This document shows positions 1 to 8,060 of a DNA stretch of 64,000 nt, piece by piece (positions within the stretch are counted from its first letter, which is position 1; every line of letters begins with the position of its first letter). The position numbers were made by a program, and so were the translations under genes. The stretch spans positions 186,001-250,000 of the forward strand of contig NC_017924.1 of the NCBI RefSeq assembly GCF_000262715.1, given 5' to 3'. The notes beneath the pieces were generated by a model. The model had not been told where the DNA came from. It did no database searches and was given only the letters and a program-made list of their open reading frames with translations. The DNA is from Blattabacterium sp. (Blaberus giganteus) (GTDB lineage: Bacteria > Bacteroidota > Bacteroidia > Flavobacteriales > Blattabacteriaceae).

Positions 1-846
1 TACCCATCTTAACCAAAGAGAATTATTTTTTTCTTTACTAATATTATCGACTACTTGCAAAGTATGATAAAAATTATCTTTATGTTTATATCCATTTTTT
101 TCTTCTATCCCTTTTAACAGAACTAATTCCGGCAATATAATTGATAACAATCCAGATTTATATAATAAAAACAACCCTATAGAAGGTTTTTCAGATAGAA
201 GAATTTTGTTAAATTCTTCTATAATTCTTTCTGTAGAAACAATATTTATTCTACTTTTATTTTTTTGAATCGACTGAAATGAATATTTTTCAATATCAAA
301 CTTAAGTTGAGTTGCAAATCTTATAGCTCGCATCATTCGTAATGGATCATCGGAATAAGTTAAATTTGCATCTAATGGAGTTCTTAATATTTTTTTTTTT
401 AAATCGGACAATCCTCCAAATGGATCTATAAGTTCTCCATAATTGTTACGGTTTAAACTAATAGCCAAAGCATTAATTGTAAAATCTCTTCTATTTTGAT
501 CATCTTGCAATGATCCAAACTCTATAATAGGCTTCCTACTATAAAAATGATAGGATTCTTTTCTTGATCCCACAAATTCTATTTTTTGATTATCGTATTC
601 CAACATGGCTGTCCCAAAACGTTTAAATATTCTGATTTTAGGATAAGGAATTATATATTTAGAAACCTCTTTGGCTAATCTTACTCCTTTTCCTATGGTT
701 AAAATATCTAAATCTTTTGATTTCATTTTTCCCAACAAAAAATCTCTAACATAACCTCCTATAACATAGCTTTTTTGTTTTATTCTTTTAGAAGAATCAC
801 TTATAATATGGAATATTTTTCTATGAATAGCAGATGATAAATTCAT
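1..846 (-). CDS. cca: CCA-adding tRNA nucleotidyltransferase / poly(A) polymerase family, HD-domain type (3' end outside window)
   Basis: The reading frame starts at ATG 846 (MNLSSAIHRK) and stays open for 282 codons to the window edge, so the C-terminal part is missing here. The class II nucleotidyltransferase head is clear: GGYVRDFLLG, the DLD metal-binding pair, RRDFTINALA and DDPLRMMRAIRFA. It is followed by the start of an HD hydrolase domain (HKDNFYHTLQVVDN). The family adds or repairs the CCA end of tRNAs in the cytoplasm. Neither tRNA gene in this window encodes CCA, so such an enzyme is needed. The gene lies 12 nt downstream of tsaC on the same strand and is probably co-transcribed with it. 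CCA-adding activity rather than poly(A) polymerase activity is inferred. Confidence 0.9.
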   Translation of the reverse strand, partial: MNLSSAIHRKIFHIISDSSKRIKQKSYVIGGYVRDFLLGKMKSKDLDILTIGKGVRLAKEVSKYIIPYPKIRIFKRFGTAMLEYDNQKIEFVGSRKESYHFYSRKPIIEFGSLQDDQNRRDFTINALAISLNRNNYGELIDPFGGLSDLKKKILRTPLDANLTYSDDPLRMMRAIRFATQLKFDIEKYSFQSIQKNKSRINIVSTERIIEEFNKILLSEKPSIGLFLLYKSGLLSIILPELVLLKGIEEKNGYKHKDNFYHTLQVVDNISKEKNNSLWLRWV

Positions 847-858
847 GTCAGTCTCAGT

Positions 859-1437
859 CTACATGCGTAATATTTTTATATGATTGGAAACAATTTTTAT
901 AATAGAAGAACCAGTATAATGAGCTTTTTCTTCTCTACGAAAATTGACAACATAATCTGTTTTACTTAAAATACAAGGATTTATTTCTGAAAAAGATTTA
1001 GGTGAAACAAATCCTGAAAAATTAGCAGAAGTAGAAATAATGGGTCGATCCAAATTACGGATCAAACAAATACAAAATGGGTCATATGTTAAACGAACAG
1101 CTAAAGTATTGTCTCGTCTAAAACAATTAGATGCTATTCTTCTAGTATTTTCATATACTATAGTAATAGGTTTGTTTTTTTTGATAAGATTATCAACAAT
1201 TATTTTTTTAGTGAAATTAGAAACTTTTCCTACTAATTGATGTAAACGATCCATGTTTTCTACCAAAACAATCATAGATTTATCTATACTTCTATTCTTA
1301 ATTTTACATATTTTTTTTATAGCTTGTATATTAAATGCATCACATCCCAATCCCCATACAGTATCTGTAGGATACAACAAACTTTTTCCTTTTTTTAAAA
1401 TTTCTACACTTTTTTCTATTTCTACGTAAAAAGACAT
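859..1437 (-). CDS. tsaC: L-threonylcarbamoyladenylate synthase (Sua5/YciO/YrdC family)
   Basis: The 192-residue product is a single YrdC domain. It makes threonylcarbamoyl-AMP from threonine, bicarbonate and ATP, the first step of t6A modification at position 37 of ANN-decoding tRNAs. Visible signatures are PTDTVWGLG (residues 23-31), the basic KNRSIDKSM segment and STSAN (135-139), all in family order. Length suits the short TsaC/YwlC form without the Sua5 C-terminal domain. The gene begins immediately after the dapD stop (no spacer) and precedes the CCA-enzyme gene by 12 nt, so two tRNA maturation genes sit behind dapD in one probable transcript. No abnormal features were seen. Confidence 0.92.
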   Translation of the reverse strand: MSFYVEIEKSVEILKKGKSLLYPTDTVWGLGCDAFNIQAIKKICKIKNRSIDKSMIVLVENMDRLHQLVGKVSNFTKKIIVDNLIKKNKPITIVYENTRRIASNCFRRDNTLAVRLTYDPFCICLIRNLDRPIISTSANFSGFVSPKSFSEINPCILSKTDYVVNFRREEKAHYTGSSIIKIVSNHIKILRM

Positions 1438-2265
1438 TTAAATCACTAAATTATGAGTTCTTAATGCTTCATTTAAAGAAGTTTTTTTATCTGTACTTTC
1501 TTTCCTTTTTCCTATAATCATAGCGCATGGAAGATGATATATCCCTGAAGGATATTTTTTTGGATAAGATCCGGGTATAACTACAGAATATTTAGGGATT
1601 TCCCCCTTCATTTCAATAGCTTTTTTTTCATTAGTTACATCAAAAATTTTAGTAGAGGCTGTTAAAACAACATTTGCTCCTAAAACGGCTCCTTCTTTAA
1701 TCAAAACGCCTTCCACTAAAATACATCTAGATCCAATAAAAACATCATTTTCAATAATAACTGGATAAGCTTGCAAAGGTTCTAAAACTCCTCCTATTCC
1801 TACACCTCCACTTACATGAACACGACTTCCAACTTGAGCGCAACTTCCCACTGTTGCCCATGTGTCTATCATGGTATTTTCTCCTATATATGCGCCTATA
1901 TTTACGTAAGAAGGCATAAGAACTACTCCAGGTGATATACACGAACCATAACGTGCTATAGCATGAGGAACCACACGAACTCCTTTTTCTTTAAATTTGT
2001 TCTTGAGAGGAATTTTATCATAAAATTCGAATGGACCTAGTTCTATTGTATTCATTTTTTGTACATAAAAATACATAATAATAGCTCTTTTTACCCATTC
2101 ATTGACGACCCATTTTCCATTTAAATAATTAGAGACTCTAATTGAACCTGTTTCTAAATGATCAATAACTTGAATCACGATATTTTTTATATTTGTATCA
2201 GTGTTCCATACACTTTTATGATTCCAAGCTTCTTCTATTTTTAATTTTAGTTTATTCACTTTCAT
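1438..2265 (-). CDS. dapD: 2,3,4,5-tetrahydropyridine-2,6-dicarboxylate N-succinyltransferase
   Basis: DapD succinylates tetrahydrodipicolinate in the succinylase route to meso-diaminopimelate and lysine. The 275-residue length is normal. The N-terminal helical part (residues about 1-90) is followed by a left-handed beta-helix of hexapeptide repeats rich in G-x-x-I/V steps (about 95-210; for example VNIGAYIGENTMIDTWATVG and SGGVGIGGVLEP), then the KYSVVIPGSYPKKYPSG tail typical of DapD. It is the first gene of a minus-strand unit with tsaC and the CCA-enzyme gene, and is divergent from ruvX across 84 nt carrying candidate promoter boxes. The product would feed both host lysine supply and peptidoglycan. 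Confidence 0.95.
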   Translation of the reverse strand: MKVNKLKLKIEEAWNHKSVWNTDTNIKNIVIQVIDHLETGSIRVSNYLNGKWVVNEWVKRAIIMYFYVQKMNTIELGPFEFYDKIPLKNKFKEKGVRVVPHAIARYGSCISPGVVLMPSYVNIGAYIGENTMIDTWATVGSCAQVGSRVHVSGGVGIGGVLEPLQAYPVIIENDVFIGSRCILVEGVLIKEGAVLGANVVLTASTKIFDVTNEKKAIEMKGEIPKYSVVIPGSYPKKYPSGIYHLPCAMIIGKRKESTDKKTSLNEALRTHNLVI

Positions 2266-2312
2266 ATAGATGATTTAAATAGATGATCGACAGATAAGAA
2301 ACAAAAACAAAA

Positions 2313-2344
2313 CAAAAATAACAAAAATAAAATAAGATAACAAG
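2313..2344 (-). promoter_or_regulatory. Candidate Bacteroidota sigma-A promoter for dapD, tandem -7 boxes
   Basis: On the minus strand TATTTTTG (2320-2313) matches the Bacteroidota -7 consensus TAnnTTTG. A CTTG at 2344-2341 lies 20 nt upstream, close to the -33 TTTG element. A second identical TATTTTTG occurs at 2329-2322. Predicted transcription would start near 2306, about 40 nt before the dapD ATG. The match is by eye and the surrounding A-rich sequence makes chance matches possible. Confidence 0.4.
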
Positions 2345-2349
2345 TTACA

Positions 2350-2784
2350 ATGGCAAAAATACTGGGAATAGATTATGGAAAAATTATTACTGGTTTATCT
2401 ATAACAGATGTAAAACAAATATTTGCGTTTGGATTAAATGCTATTCCTACTAAAAATTTGATGAATTTTCTAGAATATTTTTTAGTTTATGAAAAAATAG
2501 AAAAAATAGTTGTAGGATTACCAAAAAAATTGAATAATCAAAAAGAAATTTTAATAGAATCAGAGATTCAGAAATTTATAAATAAATTTCAGATGAAATA
2601 TCCTAAAATCATTATAGAAAGATTAGATGAACGTTTTACATCTAAAATGGCTTTTGATACTATGATAAAATTAGGTTTGAAAAAAAAAAAAAGAAGAAAA
2701 AAAGTAATTTTAAATCAAATTAGTGCCACTATAATTTTACAGTCTTATCTTACAAAAAAAGAAAAAAAAATTAATAATTCATAA
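2350..2784 (+). CDS. ruvX: Putative pre-16S rRNA nuclease / Holliday junction resolvase-like YqgF family
   Basis: The 144-residue protein has the YqgF RNase H-like fold signature: KILGIDYGKIITGLSITD at the N-terminus with Asp8, VVGLPKKLN at 54-62, DERFTS at 93-98 and SATIILQSYL near the C-terminus. Family members mature the 16S rRNA 5' end. The conserved acidic residue normally directly before the C-terminal helix (D-x-x-(S/A)-A) reads Asn122 here (LNQISATIIL). This could weaken catalysis, unless a neighbouring acid substitutes. The C-terminus is very lysine-rich. It is divergent from dapD and is followed after 11 nt by def on the same strand. Confidence 0.88.
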   Translation: MAKILGIDYGKIITGLSITDVKQIFAFGLNAIPTKNLMNFLEYFLVYEKIEKIVVGLPKKLNNQKEILIESEIQKFINKFQMKYPKIIIERLDERFTSKMAFDTMIKLGLKKKKRRKKVILNQISATIILQSYLTKKEKKINNS

Positions 2785-2795
2785 AATAATACGGC

Positions 2796-3332
2796 ATGGT
2801 GCTACCTATAATTTTTTATGGTAATCCTATTTTGAGAAAAAAATGTTTGGATATAGATTTTTCTTCTGGGGAAAACAGAAAGAAAATTAATCAATTGATT
2901 CAAAATATGTTTGAAACTATACACAAAGTAAAAGGAATAGGATTAGCGGCTCCTCAAATTGGAAAAAATATTCGACTTTTTATAGTCAAAACTCCTTATT
3001 TAAATGGAGAAAATATTAGCAATTATAAGGAAGTTTTTATTAATGCTAAAATATTGAAAATTCATGGAAAAGAGTATAAATTTAATGAAGGATGTCTTAG
3101 TATTCCTGGTATTATGGGATATATAAAAAGAAAATCCGATGTTATAATTGAATATTATGATCAAAATTGGAAAAAACAAAAGAAAACTTTAACAGGAATA
3201 TGTGCAAGAATAATTTTGCATGAGTATGATCATATTGAAGGAAAACTTTTCATAGATTATTTTTCTGATACAAAGAAGAAAATGATAGAAAAAAAATTGA
3301 TGAATTTGTTAAAAAAAATTCATTGTGAATAA
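2796..3332 (+). CDS. def: Peptide deformylase
   Basis: Def removes the N-formyl group from nascent proteins at the ribosome. The 178-residue protein carries all three family motifs: GIGLAAPQIG (motif 1, residues 47-56), EGCLSIPG with metal ligand Cys100, and HEYDH with ligands His142 and His146 and catalytic Glu143. Start ATG 2796 gives MVLPIIFYGNPILRKK, the usual beginning of flavobacterial Def. It follows ruvX by 11 nt. Its last 13 nt overlap the 3' end of rplT on the opposite strand, so the two convergent messages share sequence and no terminator can lie between them. Confidence 0.95.
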   Translation: MVLPIIFYGNPILRKKCLDIDFSSGENRKKINQLIQNMFETIHKVKGIGLAAPQIGKNIRLFIVKTPYLNGENISNYKEVFINAKILKIHGKEYKFNEGCLSIPGIMGYIKRKSDVIIEYYDQNWKKQKKTLTGICARIILHEYDHIEGKLFIDYFSDTKKKMIEKKLMNLLKKIHCE

Positions 3333-3670
3333 ACATTATCTACCATTTTTTTGAAAACATTAGGATCATTCATCGATATATGTGAAAGAATTTTTCTATT
3401 GATTTTAATTTTTTTTTTGCATAACTTATTTATGAATTCAGAATATGATTTTCCATATTGACGGACTCCTGCATTGATACGTTGAATCCAAAGAGATCTA
3501 AAATTTCTTTTCTTCTTCTTTCTTCCTGAGAAAGCATAAATAAAAGACTTTTCTACTGCATTTTTAGCAACTGTATAAACTTTACTCCTGGAACCATAAA
3601 ATCCTTTAGCGGATTTCAATATTTTCTTACGTCTTCGTCTAGAGGAAACTGCATTTGTAGACCTTGGCAT
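3320..3670 (-). CDS. rplT: 50S ribosomal protein L20
   Basis: The 116-residue basic protein begins MPRSTNAVSSRRRRKKILK and contains the L20 core (AKGFYGSRSKVYTVAKNAVEKSFIYAF, then RSLWIQRINAGVRQYGKSYSEF, with KKIKINRKILSHIS near the C-terminus). It binds 23S rRNA and is essential for early 50S assembly. It is the last gene of the classic infC-rpmI-rplT cluster, 6 nt after rpmI. In other bacteria L20 represses this cluster through the leader mRNA; I saw no obvious leader structure here because infC follows thrS by only 12 nt. Its 3' end overlaps def by 13 nt on the opposite strand. Confidence 0.96.
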   Translation of the reverse strand: MPRSTNAVSSRRRRKKILKSAKGFYGSRSKVYTVAKNAVEKSFIYAFSGRKKKKRNFRSLWIQRINAGVRQYGKSYSEFINKLCKKKIKINRKILSHISMNDPNVFKKMVDNVYSQ

Positions 3671-3676
3671 GAATTT

Positions 3677-3865
3677 TTAAATTTGTAGTTTTATATTTTT
3701 TTGATCTGATCTATTTAATAAAGTGAAAACAGAAAGATTTCGTTTTCTTCTTTTAGATTTTTTAGTTAACAAATGATTCTTAAATGCATGTTTTCTTTTT
3801 ATATATCCATTAGCTGTTTTTTTAAATCTTTTTTTTGATCCTGATTTTGTTTTTAATTTAGGCAT
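3677..3865 (-). CDS. rpmI: 50S ribosomal protein L35
   Basis: The 62-residue, lysine-rich product starts [20 protein letters not shown] and continues [22 protein letters not shown], the diagnostic L35 pattern. It is a late-assembling component of the large ribosomal subunit. It lies between infC (10 nt upstream) and rplT (6 nt downstream), the conserved IF3-L35-L20 order. Length is normal for bacterial L35. Confidence 0.96.
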   Translation of the reverse strand: MPKLKTKSGSKKRFKKTANGYIKRKHAFKNHLLTKKSKRRKRNLSVFTLLNRSDQKNIKLQI

Positions 3866-3875
3866 AATTATAACG

Positions 3876-4451
3876 TTAAAATTTTTTTGGGGCTAATATC
3901 ATATACATTCTCTTTCCTTCCATGATAGGCATTTGCTCTACTTTTCCATATTCTTCAATTTCTTCTGCAAATTTTAATAATTTAATTTTACCTTGATCTT
4001 TGTATACTATAGAACGTCCTTTAAAAAAAACAAATACTTTCACTTTATCTCCTCGCATTAAAAATTTCTCTGCACTTTTAATCTTAACTTTTCCATCATG
4101 ATCTCCAATTTGCGGGCCAAATCTAATTTCTTTAGTATTAACTTTGATTTGTTTAGCTTTAAATTGTTTTTTTCTTTTTTTTTGTTCATACAGAAATTTT
4201 TTATAATCCAGTATTTTACACACTGGAGGATTCAATTTAGGATTAATTTCAACCAAATCTAGTTCTCTTTCTCTAGAAAACTGAATAGCTTCTTGTATAG
4301 AGTAAATCCCATTTTCTATAAAGGAAGCTCCAACTAAACGAACTTTTGGTGTATCAATACTATCATTGATACGATGTTCTTCTTTTTTTTGTAAAAATGG
4401 CCGGTATATTCTATTTCTTTTATTACCTCTTGAAAATTTTTTTTTTATCAT
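3876..4451 (-). CDS. infC: Translation initiation factor IF-3
   Basis: IF-3 binds the 30S subunit, blocks premature joining of 50S and checks the start codon-initiator tRNA match. The 191-residue protein shows the N-domain ([17 protein letters not shown], then [23 protein letters not shown]), a lysine-rich linker and the C-domain ([25 protein letters not shown] and [11 protein letters not shown]). The start used is ATG 4451, preceded by a basic extension before the usual HRIND block. Unlike enterobacterial infC, the rare ATT start is not needed. It lies 12 nt after thrS and 10 nt before rpmI in one minus-strand unit. Confidence 0.95.
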   Translation of the reverse strand: MIKKKFSRGNKRNRIYRPFLQKKEEHRINDSIDTPKVRLVGASFIENGIYSIQEAIQFSRERELDLVEINPKLNPPVCKILDYKKFLYEQKKRKKQFKAKQIKVNTKEIRFGPQIGDHDGKVKIKSAEKFLMRGDKVKVFVFFKGRSIVYKDQGKIKLLKFAEEIEEYGKVEQMPIMEGKRMYMILAPKKF

Positions 4452-4463
4452 AGCTTTATAGTT

Positions 4464-5738
4464 TTAGTTTTTAAATTTATTTGTTTCATTCAAAATAGAT
4501 TCTATTCCATTGAAGATAGAAAATACTCCTAAATGTCCGAATCCATGACGTCGTAATGACATCATTTTATTTTTTTCCTCTTTATTTCCCAAAATGACCA
4601 TGTAAGGAATCTTATTTTCTTCAGAATCTCTAATTTTTTTATTAATTTTTTCATTTCTATTATCAATAAACACACGAATGTTATAATCTAGCATTAAATT
4701 TAGAATTTTTTTTGCATAAATTATGTATTTGTCACTTATAGGAAGTATAACGGCTTGATTGGGAACTAACCACAATGGAAGATTTCCTTTTGTATGTTCT
4801 ATCATGATAGCAATCATACGTTCTAATGATCCTAAAGGAGCTCTATGGATCATCACAGGACGACATTTTTCATTATTTTTTCCTTTATAATATAAATCAA
4901 ATCTTTCAGGTAGATTATAATCTACTTGAATTGTTCCAAGTTGCCAACTTCTTCCTAAAGAATCTTTAATCATAAAATCTAATTTTGGTCCATAAAAAGC
5001 TGCTTCTCCATAATTAATAGATGATTCTATTTTTTCTTCTTTTACTATTTGTAATATAGCTTTTTCAGCTTTTTCCCAATTTCTTTCTGATCCTATATAA
5101 TCATCTATTTTTTTAGGATCCCTAAGAGATATTCTGATTGTATATGTTAAAAAACCTAGAGAACGAAAAACATAAAAAACTAAATTAATTACTTTCTTAA
5201 ATTCTTCTAACAATTGATCTTGAGTACAAAAAATATGCGCATCATCTTGAGTAAAACATCTCACTCTAGTTAATCCATGAAGTTCTCCACTTTGTTCATA
5301 ACGATAAACTGTTCCAAACTCTGCAAAACGTTTTGGAAGATCACGATAGGACCATTCTTGAGAACGATAAATTTCACAATGATGAGGACAGTTCATCGGT
5401 TTTAAAAGAAACTCCTCTTTTTTTTCTTTATGAGGACTGTGAATGGGTTTAAAATGATCTTTTCCATATTTACTCCAATGACCACTTTTTACATACAATT
5501 TTTTATGCCCAATATGTGGAGTCACAACCATCTCGTATCCTGACTTTTTTTGAACATCAGTTAAAAATTCTTCTAAATTTTTTCTAAAAATTGTTCCTCT
5601 CGGTAACCATAAAGGTAATCCAGTTCCCACTCTATCAGAAAAAACAAAAAATTTCAGTTTTTTACCTATTTTTCTATGATCTATATTAGGAGAATACTCC
5701 TCCTTTTTTAAAAAAGGAACTGACTTGTCTTGACCCAT
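4464..5738 (-). CDS. thrS: Threonyl-tRNA synthetase, short form lacking TGS and editing domains
   Basis: The enzyme charges tRNA-Thr. Only 424 residues are encoded, against about 640 in typical bacterial ThrRS. The protein starts just before [11 protein letters not shown], which corresponds to the start of the catalytic domain. The class II core is intact: [12 protein letters not shown] with zinc ligand Cys117, [10 protein letters not shown] with His154, FTQDDAHIF, and IHRAPLGS with His298. A complete anticodon-binding domain follows (about 325-424). The N-terminal TGS and the N2 editing domain that removes mischarged serine are absent, and the 25 nt between this gene and glpF cannot hold them. 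It lies upstream of infC in the ribosomal cluster. Activity in charging is likely; post-transfer editing by this protein is not. Confidence 0.93.
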   Translation of the reverse strand: MGQDKSVPFLKKEEYSPNIDHRKIGKKLKFFVFSDRVGTGLPLWLPRGTIFRKNLEEFLTDVQKKSGYEMVVTPHIGHKKLYVKSGHWSKYGKDHFKPIHSPHKEKKEEFLLKPMNCPHHCEIYRSQEWSYRDLPKRFAEFGTVYRYEQSGELHGLTRVRCFTQDDAHIFCTQDQLLEEFKKVINLVFYVFRSLGFLTYTIRISLRDPKKIDDYIGSERNWEKAEKAILQIVKEEKIESSINYGEAAFYGPKLDFMIKDSLGRSWQLGTIQVDYNLPERFDLYYKGKNNEKCRPVMIHRAPLGSLERMIAIMIEHTKGNLPLWLVPNQAVILPISDKYIIYAKKILNLMLDYNIRVFIDNRNEKINKKIRDSEENKIPYMVILGNKEEKNKMMSLRRHGFGHLGVFSIFNGIESILNETNKFKN

Positions 5739-5763
5739 AAAAATAAGTTACAAATTTTTTATT

Positions 5764-6516
5764 TTATGATGATAAAAATAAATATAATGTAGCGGCTATT
5801 ATACTTCCTACAATAGGACCAAGTATTGGAATCAAAGCATAATCCCAGTTACTTTTTCCTTTTCCAGGAATCGGAATAATGGAATATATGATTCTTGGAC
5901 CTAAATCCCGAACGGGATTGATAGCAGCTCCTGTGGATCCTCCTAAAGACAAAATAATTCCTAACACGACCAAAGCAGAAGGAAGTGCTCCTAAAGATCC
6001 TAAACCTATAGGATATTTTTCTTCTTTAAAAAGAAGAGTTCCTTCTGTAGAGAGATACAAAAAAATGAATATAAAAATAAAAGTAGCTAATACTTCACTT
6101 AAAAAATTAGAAAATAAATTTTTTATAGAAGGAATAGTTACAAAAACAGATAATTTATCTTGTTTTTCTTGAGTTTCAAAAAAATGATCTTTGTATAAAA
6201 ACCATACAAATAAAGATCCTAACATAGCTCCAATGAATTGAGAAAAAATATAAAAGGGGACCATTTCCCAACTAAATTTTCCAATCATGGCAAAACTTAT
6301 TGTTACACAAGGATTTAAATGAGCTCCACTATAAGGAGCAGAAACTGTTACTCCCATAAAAACAGCTAATGCCCATCCTATAGCAATGGTTAACCATCCT
6401 ATATCTATATTTTTACTATGACCTTTAGTTTTCGATAAAATAACATTTGCAACTACTCCATTTCCTAAAAATACTAAAATCATTGTACCTATGATTTCTG
6501 CACATATTTTTGTCAT
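5764..6516 (-). CDS. glpF: Glycerol facilitator / aquaglyceroporin (MIP family) with altered NPA motifs
   Basis: The 250-residue membrane protein has six hydrophobic segments and the two half-helix loops of the MIP family. GlpF lets glycerol cross the inner membrane for GlpK to trap. The loops read GAHLNPCVTISF (residues 65-76, NPC in place of NPA) and GAAINPVRDLGPR (197-209, NPV in place of NPA). The selectivity-filter Arg203 and the following Asp204, which marks glyceroporins, are kept. Both Asn-Pro helix caps survive, so the pore is probably functional with altered packing. It forms glpD-glpK-glpF with 23 nt between glpK and glpF, which makes the assignment secure. Confidence 0.93.
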   Translation of the reverse strand: MTKICAEIIGTMILVFLGNGVVANVILSKTKGHSKNIDIGWLTIAIGWALAVFMGVTVSAPYSGAHLNPCVTISFAMIGKFSWEMVPFYIFSQFIGAMLGSLFVWFLYKDHFFETQEKQDKLSVFVTIPSIKNLFSNFLSEVLATFIFIFIFLYLSTEGTLLFKEEKYPIGLGSLGALPSALVVLGIILSLGGSTGAAINPVRDLGPRIIYSIIPIPGKGKSNWDYALIPILGPIVGSIIAATLYLFLSS

Positions 6517-6539
6517 TTTATTTTTCTTTTTTTTGTTAT

Positions 6540-8042
6540 TTATTTTATTTGACTAGACCAAGAACGAGTTGTTTTGATTGCTTTTTTCCATCCTTGAATT
6601 CGTTCCAATCTACTAGACATTCTTTTTGGTTTAAAAACCTGTTCCAATTGCCATTTATCTTGAATTTCTTCAAGACTATTCCAATAATTAACAGCTAATC
6701 CGGCTAAATAAGCCGCTCCAGCAGCTGTGAGTTCTGAAATTTTAGATTTAACAACTTTCACATTTAAAATATCAGATTGAAATTGCATTAATAATTTATT
6801 TACCGTGGCACCTCCATCTACACGAAGTTCTTTTATCAAAATTCCAGAATCAGCTTCCATAGCTTTCAGTACATCCATATTTTGAAAAGCAATACTTTCT
6901 AATGCTGCTCGAACAAAATGAGCCGAAGAAGTTCCTCTTGTTATACCCACAATTGTTCCTCTAGCTTTTTGATCCCAATAAGGAGCACCTAAACCTGAAA
7001 AAGCTGGAACCATATATAACCCTTCTGTATTATCTACTGAAGAAGCTAATATTTCCGCTTCATTAGAAGATAAAAGAAGTCCCAATCCATCTCTAAGCCA
7101 TTGAACAACAGCTCCTGCAATAAAAACACTTCCTTCTAACGCATATTGAACTTGATTCTTAATTTTCCAAGCAACAGTAGTAATTAAATTATTTTGAGAA
7201 AAAACAGGATGATCCCCTACATTCATTAACATAAAACATCCTGTTCCATAAGTATTTTTCACCATTCCAATTTTAGTACACATTTGACCAAAAAGAGCTG
7301 CTTGTTGATCTCCAGCAATCCCAGATATTGGGATTTTATGTGATAGAATATGTCCTGTTGTATAACCAAAAATTTCACTAGAGGATTTTACTTCTGGAAG
7401 CATATTTACTGGAATATTAAATAAATCTATCAACTCTTGATCCCAACTAAGCGTGTGAATATTAAATAACATGGTGCGAGAAGCATTAGTAACATCTGTT
7501 ACATGAATTTCTTTACCGGTTAAATTCCATATTAACCATGAATCTATTGTTCCAAATGCTAAAGATCCAGAATAAGCTTTTTTCTTTGCCCCAGGAACGT
7601 TTTCTAATATCCATTTAATTTTTGTAGCGGAAAAATAAGGATCTATAATCAATCCTGTTTTTTTTCGAATCATTTCGGTTAATCCTTCTTTTTTAATTTG
7701 ATCACAATATTTTATTGTACGTCTATCTTGCCATACTATAGCATTAAAAATAGGTTCTCCCGTTTTTCTGTCCCATACAACAGTGGTTTCTCTTTGATTA
7801 GTTATTCCTATAGATATAATATTTTCACCTTCTAAATTTCCCTTTAAAACAGCTTCTAAAGCAACTGAAGCTTGCGTTGACCATATTTCTTCTGCATTGT
7901 GTTCTACCCATCCAGGATGAGGATAAATTTGTGTAAATTCTCTTTGAGCTATGGAAATAATATTTCCAATTTTATCAAAAATAATAGCTCGAGAACTGGT
8001 AGTTCCCTGATCTAATGATAACACATATTTTTTCATAAACAT
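6540..8042 (-). CDS. glpK: Glycerol kinase
   Basis: GlpK phosphorylates glycerol to sn-glycerol 3-phosphate. The full-length 500-residue FGGY-family protein shows [18 protein letters not shown] at the N-terminus, [17 protein letters not shown], the FGGY signature region [34 protein letters not shown] and [18 protein letters not shown]. The start could be ATG 8042 or ATG 8036 ([10 protein letters not shown]); the latter matches most homologues. It sits between glpD (18 nt) and glpF (23 nt) on the minus strand. In Blattabacterium glycerol is a proposed host-derived carbon source; here the operon structure supports glycerol use directly. Confidence 0.97.
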   Translation of the reverse strand: MFMKKYVLSLDQGTTSSRAIIFDKIGNIISIAQREFTQIYPHPGWVEHNAEEIWSTQASVALEAVLKGNLEGENIISIGITNQRETTVVWDRKTGEPIFNAIVWQDRRTIKYCDQIKKEGLTEMIRKKTGLIIDPYFSATKIKWILENVPGAKKKAYSGSLAFGTIDSWLIWNLTGKEIHVTDVTNASRTMLFNIHTLSWDQELIDLFNIPVNMLPEVKSSSEIFGYTTGHILSHKIPISGIAGDQQAALFGQMCTKIGMVKNTYGTGCFMLMNVGDHPVFSQNNLITTVAWKIKNQVQYALEGSVFIAGAVVQWLRDGLGLLLSSNEAEILASSVDNTEGLYMVPAFSGLGAPYWDQKARGTIVGITRGTSSAHFVRAALESIAFQNMDVLKAMEADSGILIKELRVDGGATVNKLLMQFQSDILNVKVVKSKISELTAAGAAYLAGLAVNYWNSLEEIQDKWQLEQVFKPKRMSSRLERIQGWKKAIKTTRSWSSQIK

Positions 8043-8060
8043 ATAATAACTTTTCTACTA

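Noticed and set aside
1040..1240. Plus-strand open frame opposite tsaC
   Set aside because: It lies wholly within the well-conserved tsaC gene on the other strand, and its product resembles no family; AT-rich antisense frames are common here.
5879..6172. Plus-strand open frame opposite glpF
   Set aside because: Fully inside glpF in antisense, without a recognisable domain or its own promoter.
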